Positions 25,201-40,200 of a DNA stretch of 64,000 bases are shown here, piece by piece. Each line of letters starts with the position of its first letter. Position 1 is the stretch's first letter. The translations under genes and the position numbers were made by a program. The notes beneath the pieces are model-generated. The model was not told the DNA's origin and searched no databases. It was given only the letters and a program-made list of their open reading frames with translations. The stretch spans positions 9,238,001 through 9,302,000 of the forward strand of contig JAWUZG010000001.1 of assembly GCA_036785705.1 (NCBI GenBank). The letters run 5' to 3'. This DNA is from Acanthornis magna. Its lineage: Eukaryota; Chordata; Aves; Passeriformes; Acanthizidae.

Positions 25201-28200
25201 GGCTGAAGCCACTCTCAGCTCAGGAAAGGAAGAGAGTCCAGCTCTCTGTGTAGGCACCTGTGCTCATGCATCACAGATTTCCCCTTACAGAGTTGAACTT
25301 TCCTGGCCCTAAAGTGTTCTTACAGATTTCTAAGAGGTGAGCTTGTCTAATAAGCTGTATAAAAGCATTTAAAAATGTTTGTTTGTAATGATTTTTTTTT
25401 TTAATATTTTAAAGATATTGAACAATTTGACATTCATGTTGTTGCAGAAGAAGAACACAAAGTGGTAAGATTGAAAAATCTTTGGGTTTGAGGTTTTTTA
25501 CTTTTTTACTTTACTTTTTTACTCAGCTGAAAGTTTTTGTAGTTTTACACTTGGGCAACATAAAGTTTATTAAAGAAAGCATTGACTAGTATGGCACCTT
25601 ACGCAGGTAACCACAAAGCTGACTGAGAAACTTTATACCTTATAATCTATGAGGAAAGTTATTTATTTTATTGGGTTTTTTATGTGTTGCTGAATGCTTC
25701 TGTATGTTAGAAGTTGGAAGTAAACATAGTGTTTATTATTTTTTAAACAATTAAAAATATTTGCAACCATTTAAAATATTTTCAGTTGCTTTCCTAACTT
25801 TGTCTTTTGTTAGTATGTGTGAACCCAGTAAAGGATTCACTTATTAAAAAAAATTACGAAAAGATGTAAAACTTAGGTACAGTCCAAGTACAGTGAATGT
25901 TCCAATCTCTTTTTCCCCTATCTCTTTTCTTGTTTTTAACATGAATTTGTCATCAAAAAATTGTGGATGTTCTTGAAAGACATTATTAATAAACGTTCTT
26001 CTAATATAGTAAATAATTGTGTCAGGAAAGCCAATATTTTGTGTTACAGAGGTGAATATAGGCTTTGAAGGAAAAGTTAAAGACCTGATTTTGGTCACTT
26101 TGCGATCTTGCGTGGTTTTCTCAGTTTATCATGACCTTTCAAGCAGCTGAGTTTTATAGGCTAGGCTACAGTAGTGGAGTAAAGACTTAAGTATAATCAG
26201 AAAACAGATTGATCTGATGTCCTTCTGGCAAACAGATTTGTTTTGGTTGACGTGAGATCTCCCTACATCATTCAAGTCTGCATTTATACAATCCCAACAG
26301 TTTTCCACAATTCTACTCTTTTCCCTACTTCCAGTCCTCTCTCTCACATGGCTGAGGCTTCGGATAGAAAACTCTTTTGGAGCTGACACATCTTCCTTCA
26401 GTAGTTAATGTAGCTGATTCTGAACTGACTGTGGTATTTCCCTCCTCTCTGAAGAACTGTGCTTCTGCTTTTCTTTGTTCACTTTGAGCAATGTAAGTGG
26501 TGAATTTCTTGCAAGCAAGGAAGCCTGAAAGAAAAAATTTTTTAGTAGGTGTACCCAGAAAACTGTGCTTCCGACCTCTTTAAACTGAGCACCTTGCACA
26601 CAAAGGTGGACTTTGTGCTGCTAACAAGGAGCCTGTTCCCTCCAAGCTCCTTGGTATTTCTGCCTCTTCTCTCACTGCTTTTCTCTTTAAAGCACAAACT
26701 GTGCATACTTCTTACAAAACCTTCTTTGATGGCTTCTAATGGTTTTTTCTTTCCCTGTAGGTGATTCAAAAGTCAGGTCAGCTTCCAAGAGCCAAAGTTG
26801 TAGATGACCTCGTTTGGGCACAGTGGGATATGATGGAACAAAGACTCTTCTACATTGTTCCAAAGGTGAGATGAAAGTCATTCTTGCAGTTTTATTCCTG
26901 CCTGTCTGGTGACAGTGAAGTTTTGAGTGTGTCAGGTAGCAAGTAGGAGTTTGTTTTCATTAGGATGGTCTGTCTTGTTCATGCCTCAAATAACCTAACA
27001 CAAAAGCCAAACTTGCCTTAGCTGCTGTTGTGCTTAATAAAGTCCAAGAAAATTGGTGGTCTTAGTGCTTTCTGTAAAAAAGAGTGGGCTTGTTAATTTC
27101 TCTTTTTTTTGCTTTAGAAAGGTCTTTTATTGAAAAGTATCTAAATCTGTCCAAAACTGTTGTGAGTATAATGCCTTTGTTCTAGAGAATTCACATGTAG
27201 AAAGTATTATGTGTGCAGACTTACTGAGTGACCAAATGAGGACACGTTCTTGGCAAGAAACTCTGAAGCTCTTTGGGTTTAGTTTTTTACTTTTGTCTGA
27301 GGTACTCTTTGCACTTGATGCATTCTCTGTAAATAAAAATGGATTTTTCTTGACTCTTCTTAGCCATAAAAAGAGTGAATGTTAGGAAATAACAGGAAGC
27401 GAACTGTGATGGAGAAATGTATTTGTGTTTTTGTTTCTGAGATACCCTTTTTGAACTGACCAAAGTAAGATACAGTTCTTTTTGCCATATAGGTAGATAT
27501 GGAAAACATTTTTTTTTTTTACTTTTTAAAATGTGTGAGACGTGTATTGCTGTGCTTCAAGTGAGAGCCCACGCAATTATAGATGATTGGCAGATAATGA
27601 TCTGGGACAGGAAGGAAGCATGTTGCAGTGCTATTATGAGGGGTTATATGTGGTTTTTAAATTCTTCTTTTGTCCCCGACCTTGTGCATAGCTGTTAGCA
27701 AAGCAGGTTGAGTGTGAAGAATGGTGCTAAGTATCCAATCACTTTTCAGTCTATATAATATGCTTTCTTACTTACAAAACACATCCTTTTCAATTCCAGG
27801 AATCAAAGAGTACTTTAAGGTGTGTCCAGTTTTATCCTGATGAAAATTTTAACTCAATAGTAAGTTATAAGTATTTTATTGTATAATAGTTTTTAGTGTG
27901 ATGTAATTATGTTTTCCAGGTACCAGTACAGAGATCTGTTTGTCTTTTTTATTGTTGAAACTTTTTCAAACTGGGGTTTGTTTTTCTGTTTGTTTCTTGG
28001 TGTTTTTTGCATATTTTCTTACAAAGAATATATTCTGTCAGATTCAGATTTTGCCACAGTAAGGTAACTTCAGTGGAATTACAGTGTTACTGACCTGGAA
28101 GGCAGTGACATTCATGAGACTATACTGATCTTATACTCAGTTATTGAAAAAGCAAGCTTATCAAATGCACTAGACAAAGAAACCATGTACTAATTTTGTG

Positions 28201-31200
28201 TCAGTTTTAAGTGAGATATAAACATTTGTTGCAGCCAAAATACAAAGAACAGAACATAAAAATTACAACATGTAATTGTTACTAGACCTTTGTACCAGTG
28301 GCTGAAAATTGCTGCAATGCAGCAATTTATTTTCTCTTTTTAAAGAAGAATCTGTTTTCTGGGGTTTTGTGGAGTGATTGTAAGGATTAGAGGAGGATAA
28401 ATAAACTTTGCTAAAATGTTGAACCTGGTGAAATTCGACTATGACACATTTTATTGGTCTGAAATACTAAACATAGTATATTGACCTCAGTAAAGAGCAG
28501 GTTTGTTTTCTTTTTTGTTTAACAGCTGGAATCACACCTGGATATTGCTGTAAATGACACACAGTTAAAGTAAGTTGTTTGGTTTTCTAATGTTTTGTTT
28601 TGCTTTCCTTTTAATATACATGGGAATGTTTTACAGACCTAACTAAAGTTTGTCCAAACCACAGTATATTTGTTTGCAGTTGCCTACATGGTACTGGAAC
28701 ATAAGAATAACATGAGAACTGTGTCCAAACCTCCAGTTCTTATTTTCCTCAGGATCAACTGTAAAAAGTAATTTAATCCTTGACTGCTCCTTGGTGCCAT
28801 TTAAAAAAATTATTTGTCTGAAGAGCTAGCTATAGGTTAAACCTATATAGTACCTATTTAAATTAATTTGTTTTAACCTTGGGCATGTTGTAATGGTGAT
28901 GTAGAAATTTCTATCAAGGGAATATCTCCATTTTTAATTGCTGTTGCAAGTTTTATTGTGCAGTTAACCAAATCAGTAGTTCCTTTGTATGCCTGTGAAG
29001 ACACTGCCTATACTCTGGTCTCCTCCAGCATGCTCTTTCCAGCAGCCTGCACTTCCAAGACGCAGATTTGTCTGATTCTGTCTCTGTCTGCCATGCTCAT
29101 GACTGCATCTGAGCTTGTCTCCTGAGGGCTCCCTTTTAACTGAGGCAAAAAAATACTCAGGATGGTCTAACTCTCTGTCATCATTCATCTCATCGTCATC
29201 TATCTTCTATCAGTAGAATTTATATTTCAAAAGAGCCTGTTTATTTTTGTGAATAAAAAGGGAGGCCAGAGCTATTAGGTCAGATATCAGTAACTGAAGG
29301 TAGTCGAGTGTCACTGTGCCCAAGCTGTGGCTCTCGGGATGTCTCAGTGCTGTGTGTAAGGCTCAGTGTGGTGCTCCTGCATGTGCAGGCAGCCCGAAAA
29401 GGGCGGTGTATCCTCTTGCAGTTGGCGCTGAAAGAACACAGCTCTTGTAAGAGCTGCAATGCTGTATTTTATTTTATCTTTTTCAAAATTACTTCAGAAG
29501 ACCTAGGATAAAATTCCTACAGGTTCGAAATACTTTCTGGAAAAAAATATGACCAAATAAAAAAACCACCAAACAACAAAAAAGCCAAAGCAGACTGACT
29601 ACAATCTTCTGCTGCATGTTCTGCAGGGCAAAAATAGGCCTTGTAGATTTAAAGATATGTAAAACCATTAAAGCACAGGCAGCATGAGACTGAAAATGTC
29701 ATGATACAACAACTTCCACATGAGAGTGATTTTATGCTTTTCAAGTGTTTCCACTGAAAGTAGTGTTCCTAATGCAGATTAAAATGTAGCTTTACAGACA
29801 TGGGCTGTAGAGTTGTCTGCAAAACCTTTGAGTTATCAGGTGTCGTGAGTATTTGGATTTCCAGTATGTCATAAGAACTTGCTTTCACTTCAAAGTATAG
29901 GAATGGTTGGACAATGCAGTAAGTGAATATGAAGTTGTCAGGTATATTCAAAATTATTGGATAACAGTGTGCAGTCTTCGGATTCTTGTTTCTGAAAGCA
30001 TTGAGCAAATTGGTTAAAGCCTTTTTTAACTTGCATTACAGAACATTTGGTTATAATTTAATTAGTATATTTTGATTACATAGTGACTGTTCTGGAGATA
30101 CTTCTGTTGTGATAAATCTCTGTGGATGAAGTGATTTACTTAGTGATCTTTATTTGCTCATAGGCTTGTGAATTTTGGATATGATTACTGTCAAGACCAA
30201 GATGCTGCATGTAAATCTTTGAACCTTCAGGTTTTTACAAGTAAAGCAGGTAATGAATAAATACAAGTATGGTCAAAATTACCTCCACTAGTAATTGTCA
30301 TGCAGTGCAATCATAACTGATTACTGAATTTCTTCATAAAATATTGAAAACCACACAAAAATACAAATATTTAGAATGTGAGTGTAAGATTTGTATTCCT
30401 TTAGAGTATACTTGAGAGGTAACTGTGAGGGGAGGGAGAAGGCAACTGTGTTTTATTTGTCTTATTAAATTTTTTGCCTTCTGAAAACTGCACTGAAGTT
30501 GAGCTGAAGTACCAGCATTTCATACATCAACACCAGCAACAAAATGGTCAGCCAGAGTGTGGTTGTGTGTTACATTAAAGCAATCTGATGTTAAAGCTGA
30601 TCAAAATTTTGTTAGAAAGTAAATTCAAAGAAGGTTTTGTCTGGGTTTCTGATCTAGTATATATTTGTGTTAGAGAGTGGACATATATACACAAAGCACG
30701 TGCAACACAGGCTTTAAGAGCATCATATTGCTCTTAGTGCATCGTGTTTAGAAGGTCCAAGTATGTGATACTAAACTTGGTATGTGCTACTCAAGGGTTT
30801 AGTATATATACGTTTCCTTAAACTTAAATCTAAAATGTTTCTTAAACCTTTGGGATTTTGGAGTCTCCCTGCATCCTAATGCATGCATGAGCATTTTTGG
30901 ACTAAAAACTGTTCTCAAGAAGTATCTGTTCATCACAGCTGTTTTCAGCTTCTAAATTAGACCATACAGACAGGCAGAGATGGTATCTGTTTAACCTTTG
31001 AATCGTCAGCAGAGTTGTACAGGGAAGTGTTGCGGGAGAGGTTTACATGTTGCTTCCCAAGGCCTGCTGTGCACACAGTGAAGTGCTGAGCTGTCTGCCA
31101 CTTGCACTGAAGTGACCATTCATGCAAATGAAGTGAAATACAGCTTCCTGGCATGGATTTTTCTCTTACCCAGGCAGACTGAATGCTTATAAAGATTAGA

Positions 31201-34200
31201 GGAAGGAATAAGAAGTAAGAGAAAGCCAAGTTCCTATCTTTCGAATGCAGATTGTGCTTTTTCCTCTGTTACCAAGACAGTTTCTTATACAAACAGCCAG
31301 TCTAATAATGGAAAATATTATTGATTTGTGTATATGTTTCCTTTTTAAACCTATACACCTCTGGGGTTTATTCAGATTGAAGCACCCCCTTGAGTTTAGG
31401 ATGAAATTCAGTTGTTCTCCAAAAATACTCATTTGGTTACTCTGAAATGTTTTTTCCATCTGGTGGCACAATATTTAAAGTCTGTGTGGAACCTTTCACA
31501 GGTGCTTTTCATTGCACTTATTGTAAAACACATCATTTGACAATTGCGCTTACTAAATGAGATTATTCTATGTGGCTTTTCCTTGAACATTGTTTGAAAC
31601 TGAGGATTACCTTGAACAACTCACTTTGGGTAACTAACAGTTGGGAGCAAGTTATTTTGGTGCTAAAACCGTATCTAGTTGTTGAAGAGCACTGTGGGTA
31701 ATCACACTAAAGTTCCCTTTTATGCCTCAGTGGTGATTTGCAAAACTGGACTGCAAGTTCTTTGTGGTGCAACTTATGCCTTCTGTGGGACTGCTAGCAT
31801 GCCTGTGATAGTAATGCCAGTGTCCCCATTTGTACCATTCAGACATCCCTGGCAAAACATAATTGGCGTAGCTTCAAACTTAATATTCCATGTAATTTCC
31901 CAGTTAATAAAACTGTTATTGGCTCCTGCCAATCTGAACTTTGAAAGAAATCACTCTTCCTTTCCCAAACTTCTGCAGCAGAAAAGTAGTTCCGTTCCTT
32001 ACACTCAGCACAGACGAAATTTCTCCAGGTAAAAACCCCCATGCACTTCTTGAGTAGCTGAGATTAAGCAGTTCCAGTCTCAGAATTAACTCTGTATGTC
32101 CAGAATTCAGTGGTTATTAACTAAACACTGTGCTGTTATATTTTCTCCTAGTGCTTTAGGAATACTTTTCAATTAAAATTGCTCACTATTAAAAAAAAAT
32201 GCAGGCAGTAAAAGGCGTAGACACTGGATTACCATCACCTGCCTGAAAGTTAGGCATCTGGACTATGTTTCTAGAGAGAAATAGGCATTTCCAGAGGATG
32301 ATTTTTTCAATCCATATTTCTTTGTTTGCTGTGTAGGAGTCTAAATGAGAGCTGTTTGGATGGCTGAAGTGAGGCAAGTCACTCCTAAGTCAGTAAAACC
32401 AGACAAAATGCCCTGGTGCAATGTTGTATTTGAGTTATGGCACTTGGATGCCATGTTGAGATGTTGGAAGAGCTTCACGTCTTGAGTTTTTGCTTGAACA
32501 GAAATGAGGAATTTTTAGTTTAAGTTCCCTAGGGAAAACTTAATGTCTTCATATCATAGGTGACTCTTACAGTCTCAGTGGTGACTTTATTGAGTGCCAG
32601 AGATGTAATTGCTGTTTCCTGAATAGGAGTAGAACTTAATTTTTAAATGCTTCTTTCTTTTATTATTTTTTTTAAACCTTTGTGGTCAAGATCTTTTTTC
32701 CCTTTTATTTCTGGAAAGTTAAGTGATAAGTGTCCATCCAAGTATATCTTTGCATGAGTCTTCTCACCTCACAACATTCAGCTACAGCTTTTACTGTTTG
32801 CAAATGATTTTGAAATGGGTGTTGTGGAAGACCTGGTTCTGCATTCACATGAAACACCATACAGGTGCAATAGGATATAAGCTTTCACTGCAGCAGCACA
32901 ACCCAGCTCTCATTTGCAGAGAGCACTGCTAAGGGTAGGAAAGGAGTCTGTGGTGTATTCTCAGGCTGTGGCTGCTCTGCTGGGATTGCCAGGACTGTGT
33001 CAGATGGAACATTGCTTGGACATTTGCTGGTCTGAGGCTGCCATGTTTCTGTCTGTATTAATGAAACCCCATTTGTTACTTCCTGTTGTTTGTAGTTCAG
33101 TTTGTTGACGCTTGGACCAATATTAATAGTCCACCATAGCTGCTGTTTCTGCGGTCAGCTTGCACATATTACCCACTGACACTTCCGTCTGAACAGAGTC
33201 GCCTACATGTTGTGTAATTTACAGAGCAGTGTACACAGAAGTCTCCAGCGTACAAGAAAGAAATTTGCAGTGCTAGAAGGGAGCTGTTGATAATAAAACA
33301 GCATTGTGGATTGCTGGAGCTTTTCCAGTCTTCCTCATGGGTCCTGATGCTGCTACTTTAAAAATTATGCATGTTCTGAAAGAAGCCAACTGTTCTGGCA
33401 AAGTGCCCTGTCTGTTGTCTGAATGACTCAAATATCCAAGCAAAACTGTATCAAACAATATTCAGTCAGCTAAGAATAAGCAGAAAGAAAAATTGCATCT
33501 CAAGAAAGTAGTTACCTTCCCCAGAAGGCAGAAGTGTGAAGTGTCTCAGGCATATCTGTATCACAGCCACGGTACAGCCTTGTGGCGTGAAATACGGAGG
33601 CATTGGATCAAATAAAGTAACTTGGTAGCTGTGCTTTTTTTGTACTTGTGCTTTTTCCATACTGTGCCATTTTCTGTATAACTTGTATACACAGCCTTTA
33701 TTTTTAACAGAACAGTATCTGTATTAGTATTACTTTCTTTTCTTTTTTTAAATGGTAAACTTTCAATAAAGGTGAGAGGTGAATGGTCATATTTGTGGAC
33801 GAGCTTTCCCAACTGTATTGGGATAACATGATTTGGAAGCTGTTTCAAACATGAATGCCAAAGCATCAGAGTAGGGGGATTAAAGATTTTATAAGAGATG
33901 GAGGCCAGGTTGCCATCCAGTGGAGTCAAAGCAGGATCAGTCTAATGTAGAATTAGGCTGGGAGTGGGAAACATTCCTGTATATGCAGTACGCTGACTAA
34001 AATAAACTTGTTCCAAGGACTGACTTTTCTCCTAAAAAAGGAATTTACAGTTCTTTGGGCTGGGAAGGGGTGAAGTGACTATCACTTCTAGTGCGAGAAA
34101 GCTCTAGTAGTGTATTCATGCTGCTGCCAATATGAGATTACTTGAAAAACAAAGGAACTGTGTTTTACTGTGTTGTTGAGCATATCTGACAGCTCCTGAA

Positions 34201-37200
34201 AAGCAGATATCTGGATTGAGGCAGTCTGGAGAGAAAGGCTTGATCAGTTTTCTGGCTGCAAGCATGATTTCTCCTAGGGAGGGCTGAAGTGTACTTCCCC
34301 TAAAGGGAAGAACTGGCCATGTCAGGACCCAGGTTTCCATCATGCCAGATTGCCTCCTCTGTTCTTTCTGGGTTTTGTTTCATTAGGTAAATGATGGTTA
34401 GAGGTGCGTAGTAGATATTCCTGTAATTTTTACTTTTTTTGAGAGATTCGAATTTGAAACAGTCTTACTTTCGTTTTGTGCAGTATAAAGATGTCTAGAT
34501 ATACAGCCAGGCAAGTGAATTTTCTTTCCCAATTTTGTCTTTTCAGGAGGCTTGTGTGTGTGTTGCAGTCTAGCCTCTGATATTCCTCATGAGATCATGT
34601 ACTCCATATATTTTTTACATAAAGGTAAGATTAACTTGTTAACTTACTGTGCTTTATTTTGGAGAATGTCAGTGTGCTGAAAGAGTCACAGAATGCCTTT
34701 CAAAACAAATAACTACCAAAGTCTCCAGACAATAAACTACTGTGGCTGGTGTTTAAAGACAGCAGCTGCCTTTAGCTGCAGAGTTGACTTTCCTGCTGTA
34801 GACTTCCTGCCTGATGCTGAGTGAGTAGCTTCAAACCAGTGGCCTTGTAAATGGTTATTAATTTGGTCCCTTATTTCTAACCAGACTTTCCGGCGTGCTG
34901 AGCACAGACATCAATGAAATCTGTGGGAGCTTGCAGGTGTGTTGTACTTATGCCATAAGGCATTTGTATGGGAAATAGAGCCAACAGCTCTTAGCTTGAA
35001 TGTCTGTTTAGAATTCCAGTTCAACATGTCATTTTCACAGCAAGAGCTGCAACACCCACTGACTCTAAGAATAGTTGCTGTGTAAGTGGTGCTCTAGCTC
35101 TGAAAGTTAAGACCTTTCTTTTTGTTTTAAAATTATAAAGGACATTGTTTTATTCCAATCAGAATAGAAGTTCTCATTATAAAGATTTTCTTATTTGATA
35201 CATGGACCAGAGAGGTGAATTATTTCTCAACTGAGAAGCTGCACAGTATGGAGTAGCTGTGTTCAAATGCACATTATACCTCTGTTCTACCTTAACTGTT
35301 TGCATTCTTCTGTCAGGATGCTTCTTATATGTCAGAGCTGCACTAACATGTTGCTTTGCTGCTGGAACATTGTGGGATTGAGTGAACTACCTTTCTGTGT
35401 TCTTGAAGACACTAACAAATGGCAGAAGTCCTTTTTGGGTGTGACACACTGTGCATTGCACTGCTGCGAAGGGCTGATTTCCCCAGACACACTTGGTGTA
35501 TAGCCAAAGGGTTGTTGGATTGCTTGGAGCCTACCACGGCTCTTGTACATCCTGATCTGTACTCGGAAGAAACTGAGGATAAATATGGTGGCACTGACTT
35601 GCTACGTCTGAAATGATCTCTGTTTGGTGGATTCATGTAAGATTGGTTAGTTGTACAGGAGAATTTTAATAATTGTCCTGCAGTGACCCACAGAAACAGG
35701 GGTGTATTGGGTCCATAAGCCATATTTTGGAGACGTGAGGAATTCAGTTTGTTCTGCAGCCTCTGTAATCTTGGCTGGAAGCTTCCCACCCCTGTTAAAA
35801 CAGTCACTGCAGCATAAACAGAGAAGTCACGATGTTGCAGTTGAATTCTGCAATGCTGGTTTTAGCTTGCATGTACTCACATTGGGAGGTAACAAAGTGG
35901 CGATGGTGGGTATACTGACTCATTGCAAGCTACCTTCAATCAGTGTTTTGTATGAAAAACTGTATCTTTTGACACCTCTTTATCTGTAGTGTTGCTCTTG
36001 GCAATTTTTTTCCTCGGTGGTCCTGGTAAACTGTGGATCTTATATTGAATTTCCATGCATTGTTAAGTAGCATCCCGATCGTGACACCATTAGTTACTTT
36101 AATCTTCAGCTTTTCTCAGAGATAGAGGAAGTTTCAGGGCTTCGTGTCATTCTCGTTGGGTGCCAGAAGTGTGGTACAAGTCTAGATTAAAACAACAGCT
36201 GTGCTGATGCAAAGTCCATGCAAACACAGCAGGTCTGAAAATGGCCTGTGTATAAACTGAGCTGCACTAAATTAGAGCAATAGGGCATGCAGATAAACAA
36301 AGTGTAAATTCTTTAAAGCAGTTGAAAGCTCACCAAAATGTGAAACACAGCTATATAAAGGATTTGTGTTTGGGGTTTTTTTTTGGGGAAAGGTATTTTT
36401 ACACAAGCTTGCTCTGGGATGGAATGCTTCTTTAAACACAAACATAAACTGTGCAGTGCATGGCTAGTTTTCACACACTAAAGAACTGCTTTGTGTAGGT
36501 GCCAATCTACCAAGTGTGCAGGAACTCTGTTTAGGATGGTTTAAATCTGTCCATGCAGACAACCCCATAAAACAGACTAAAATATGCCCATTTTGGTCTA
36601 TTGGCACTGCTGAAGTTTCTAGCTATAAAGTCATAGGTGGATTGTAACAAATCGTGTTTATTGTTTGATGTTTCAAAAGTATTTTTATTTTTCCCCAGGT
36701 TACAACAAAACTTTTACAGTTTCTCTAGAAAGAACAGAATCTCATCAATTGAAGGAAGTGGCTTTTATGAATCTTGGTAGGTTACTTGTGTTACTTCCTG
36801 TGTGATTGCCATTCTCTGTCAGCAGTAGGGAGACAAATGGCTAACTCTTCTCTGGAAGGAAAGGATTTTTTTTCTTGACTTTACATAGCAGTGTTATTTT
36901 GATGCTTTTCTTCTGCTTGACTTTTGTATTTGGCAATTGATATTGCAACACCTCACTATTAACATGCAGTTTCCTCTGAAATTGCCTCAGAATCTGTTCT
37001 GGACACCAGCTGCTGAGTTCTGGAGTGTCTTAAGTCTCTTGAATCCTCCCCTGGAAACCCAAATGTGTACTGCTAGTGTTTCCTGTGTTAATATAACAAC
37101 AGCTTTTGATTAACTCCTTTTATATTTCCTAGATATAATCAATTCCTCACTGAGAAGTGGGCCAGGATGAGAATCATGTGAAAGAGCCTCTTAAAGCAAA

Positions 37201-40200
37201 TAAGTGATCAAGTGCTAAATTGACCGCTGTTGTTTCTTTGAATAGACTATTATGTGGCTGCTTATTTGCCTGGCCAGTTCCTGCATCTCCTGAATATTCA
37301 ACATCCTGACCTGCTGTGCTACAGTTTATTTCTGACAGGTATAGTAAAACTGCTTTAACTAATTTCATTGTTGTTGTGGAAACTTGTTCATATCTCTTTA
37401 CACGAAAGTTGTATTTCTCATTGTTTCCTTATTGCACAGTGTTCTGAAGAAGAAAGGATACTGAAAAAATAAGAATGACATTTTTGCTATTTTCCATTTT
37501 AGAAAGAGAAGCTGGAGTGGTATTTCATACTTTATGTATTTCGTATTTCTTGCTTGTTATGAAATGGAAGAAGACCTTTCACTGAATTGGAAATTCTCTG
37601 CCTTAGTTTCATAGTTTCCCTTCCCCCATCTTTGCACATGGTTCTTGGTCCTCCACTGTTTTCAAATTTCACATGGAGATGTAAATTTGATTTTACATTT
37701 CCTTCCTCCAATTGAGTTGCTCTAAATGTGTGTGTTTGGAGGGTGTGGAAAAAGGAAATCTGTGTTTCCTTCACCTGATCAGGCTGATGCAATTTAATTT
37801 AGAGTCTCATCTGAGATGTGTGTTATTTCATTTCCAACGAACACGTCTTTGTGGGAAGTGGTTTATTTTTGGAAGTGGGGTGCCTTTGTTTAAAAACAGA
37901 AATCTGTTGTTCTGATTGGGTGAAGGGGACATAAATTGTGGAAACTGATGCAGGGGCAGCATCACAGGAAGCTAATACCTGTTTTGTATGTATAATGAAA
38001 TACAATCTTGCTAAAAATGAGTGGAAAGCGTCACTGATGTATGGTGGCCCTAATTTCTGATGCAAAGGGTCTGAAATACAGTACCTGTATAGTACTATGA
38101 TGGTGAACACTAGTATTAGCATAAATAAAGTGGTTTTGGTCTGATGCTTCAGTGAGTAATCATAGAGCAAAACCTTCCTGTTCTTGCCATTGAGATTGAT
38201 GGTAAGAGATCCACCAACAGAAGTTTGTGTCATGATTCTGCATGTGGGCAGTTCTGACCTGTAGCAGCTGTACCAATAGGTGCTAATTCTAGTGTTGAAC
38301 TTGTGCTATTGTCCTTGTGCTCTGCTCTGGGCCATCACATGTACTCTGATTTGCCTTGGGGCAGCACTGTGAGCCTCAGATCTCTGCACCTTCTCTGTGT
38401 CAGCTATAGGGAAGGAGAGAACTGAGTAAGGACTGTGCTCCTTATCTACTTTCTTTATGGAGCCAACACCATTCCTACTCCTCTTCAGCATAATAGCAGG
38501 GCAGCTAGTGCAAGAGGCAGACTCTCCCTTATTGGTGGGACCTAGGTGTCTTTGAGAGAAATACTGGTAGCAGGCAAATTTTATGTTCTTACTCCTTTTT
38601 TTTCTCAAACCAATGTTGTTCAGGTGAAGATGCAAGAATTGATACATTACAAAACTGTTCCATCCGGTCCCCATGGGTGTCAACAGTCCTGGATTGCGAA
38701 GCAGGAAGTCTGTATGCTGTGAGCATCAGTGACAGTGCCTTGCTGCAGTTCCTACAGAAGAGCAAACGAGACTGTGACAGATTGGCAGCTCTGCATTGTG
38801 TCCTGCTGTACTTCCAACACACAGAAGACTTGGAAATGCAGGTGGGAAAAGAACCTCCTCTACATTTTCTTCAGTGACTGATGTCTTTTACAAGGCAGGG
38901 TCAGGGAATGAATTATATCAGCCAAAGAAAAGTCCCGATTCACCTGGCAGTGCCCAGAGGCTCATCAGCTGGACTGCTCTAAATCCCTTTTTTGGTCCAG
39001 GCTGTCCTGAAAGCATTTGTGTCTCTATCACTAATCAATGCAAAGTGTTACTGCCAAAAACAAAGTTTCTTTACTCTTTTACAACACTTGCTTAAACAGA
39101 GAGATGTGACAAGCTCCCTGTTCTCATTCTGACAGATTATTCGGTGGATTTCTGAGAACCTGTCAACATGTCATTCTTTCGACCCCATTCAAGAATTTAT
39201 TATTGGTAGGTATTTCTTTTCCTGCATACTGAGTTCTCCTGCTTACTCCAGTTGACACTGGAGGGACCATGACAGTACAAACTGACTCTTATTTCTGAAC
39301 TTTTTGGTTATGATTTATGTTAAATAACCTGCATTTTGTGGCATTAAGAGACAGTATGAGTAGTTTAGAAGATACATAGACATCTCAAAATCAGGCTGGC
39401 AGTAAAAATTTTCAAATGCATTCCTCTGTCTAAAGGAGCAAATGAATTTACCATTATTTTAGGTCTCTGGAGATTGGTTCCTCAGCTCCATTCTCTTCTA
39501 GCTGTAGCGCAAACCATTTATTTTCAAAAGGATTTGGCTTATCATGATACTCTCTTCTAATAGCTGATTGCTCAGTCTAGCCAGTGCACAGTCTTTGTAC
39601 AAAGGACCCCTGCAGTGCTGAGCTGTAGCCAAGCAGCTGACCTGGCCCTGCAGCCATCTGGACTTCTCTTCCTCCTTTTGTGCTCAGAATGGGACCAGTT
39701 CCACTATGGAGGAAGCTATTTCAGAGACAGCAACAGGATTTATCCCTAAAAAAGTGTTAGATAAAGAACTGTGAAGCCTACTCTTGTTAACTGATAGTTT
39801 ATACAATCTTGCCCTTATAAATCTTTTTATGTTGCATTCAGCCTCCCTGTACTGCAGAATGTGTCCAGAAGCTCAGAACCTGGATAAACTCCTGCCCTAC
39901 ACATCACTGCATGACTGGATTGGGGTAAGATAACAGCTGGTACTTTAATTGATAGCCAGAGGGTCTGTTTTTTCTCCCTTAGTACAGCCTATAGCTTGTG
40001 TGTTTTACCTTTTCATAGATATGCTCCAAATTGGTACCTGTGCTTTATGCCTGTTTTAGTTTGCCAATTCTTACCATTTGTGGTGTTTTCCATGAGTTAA
40101 ATTTTTTGTCAACAAATAAGAGCATTTACAAAAACAAGAGCAGTTATAATAATCAAATGGATGGTTAAATATCTCAGTTTTCATAATGAAATATTAATTA

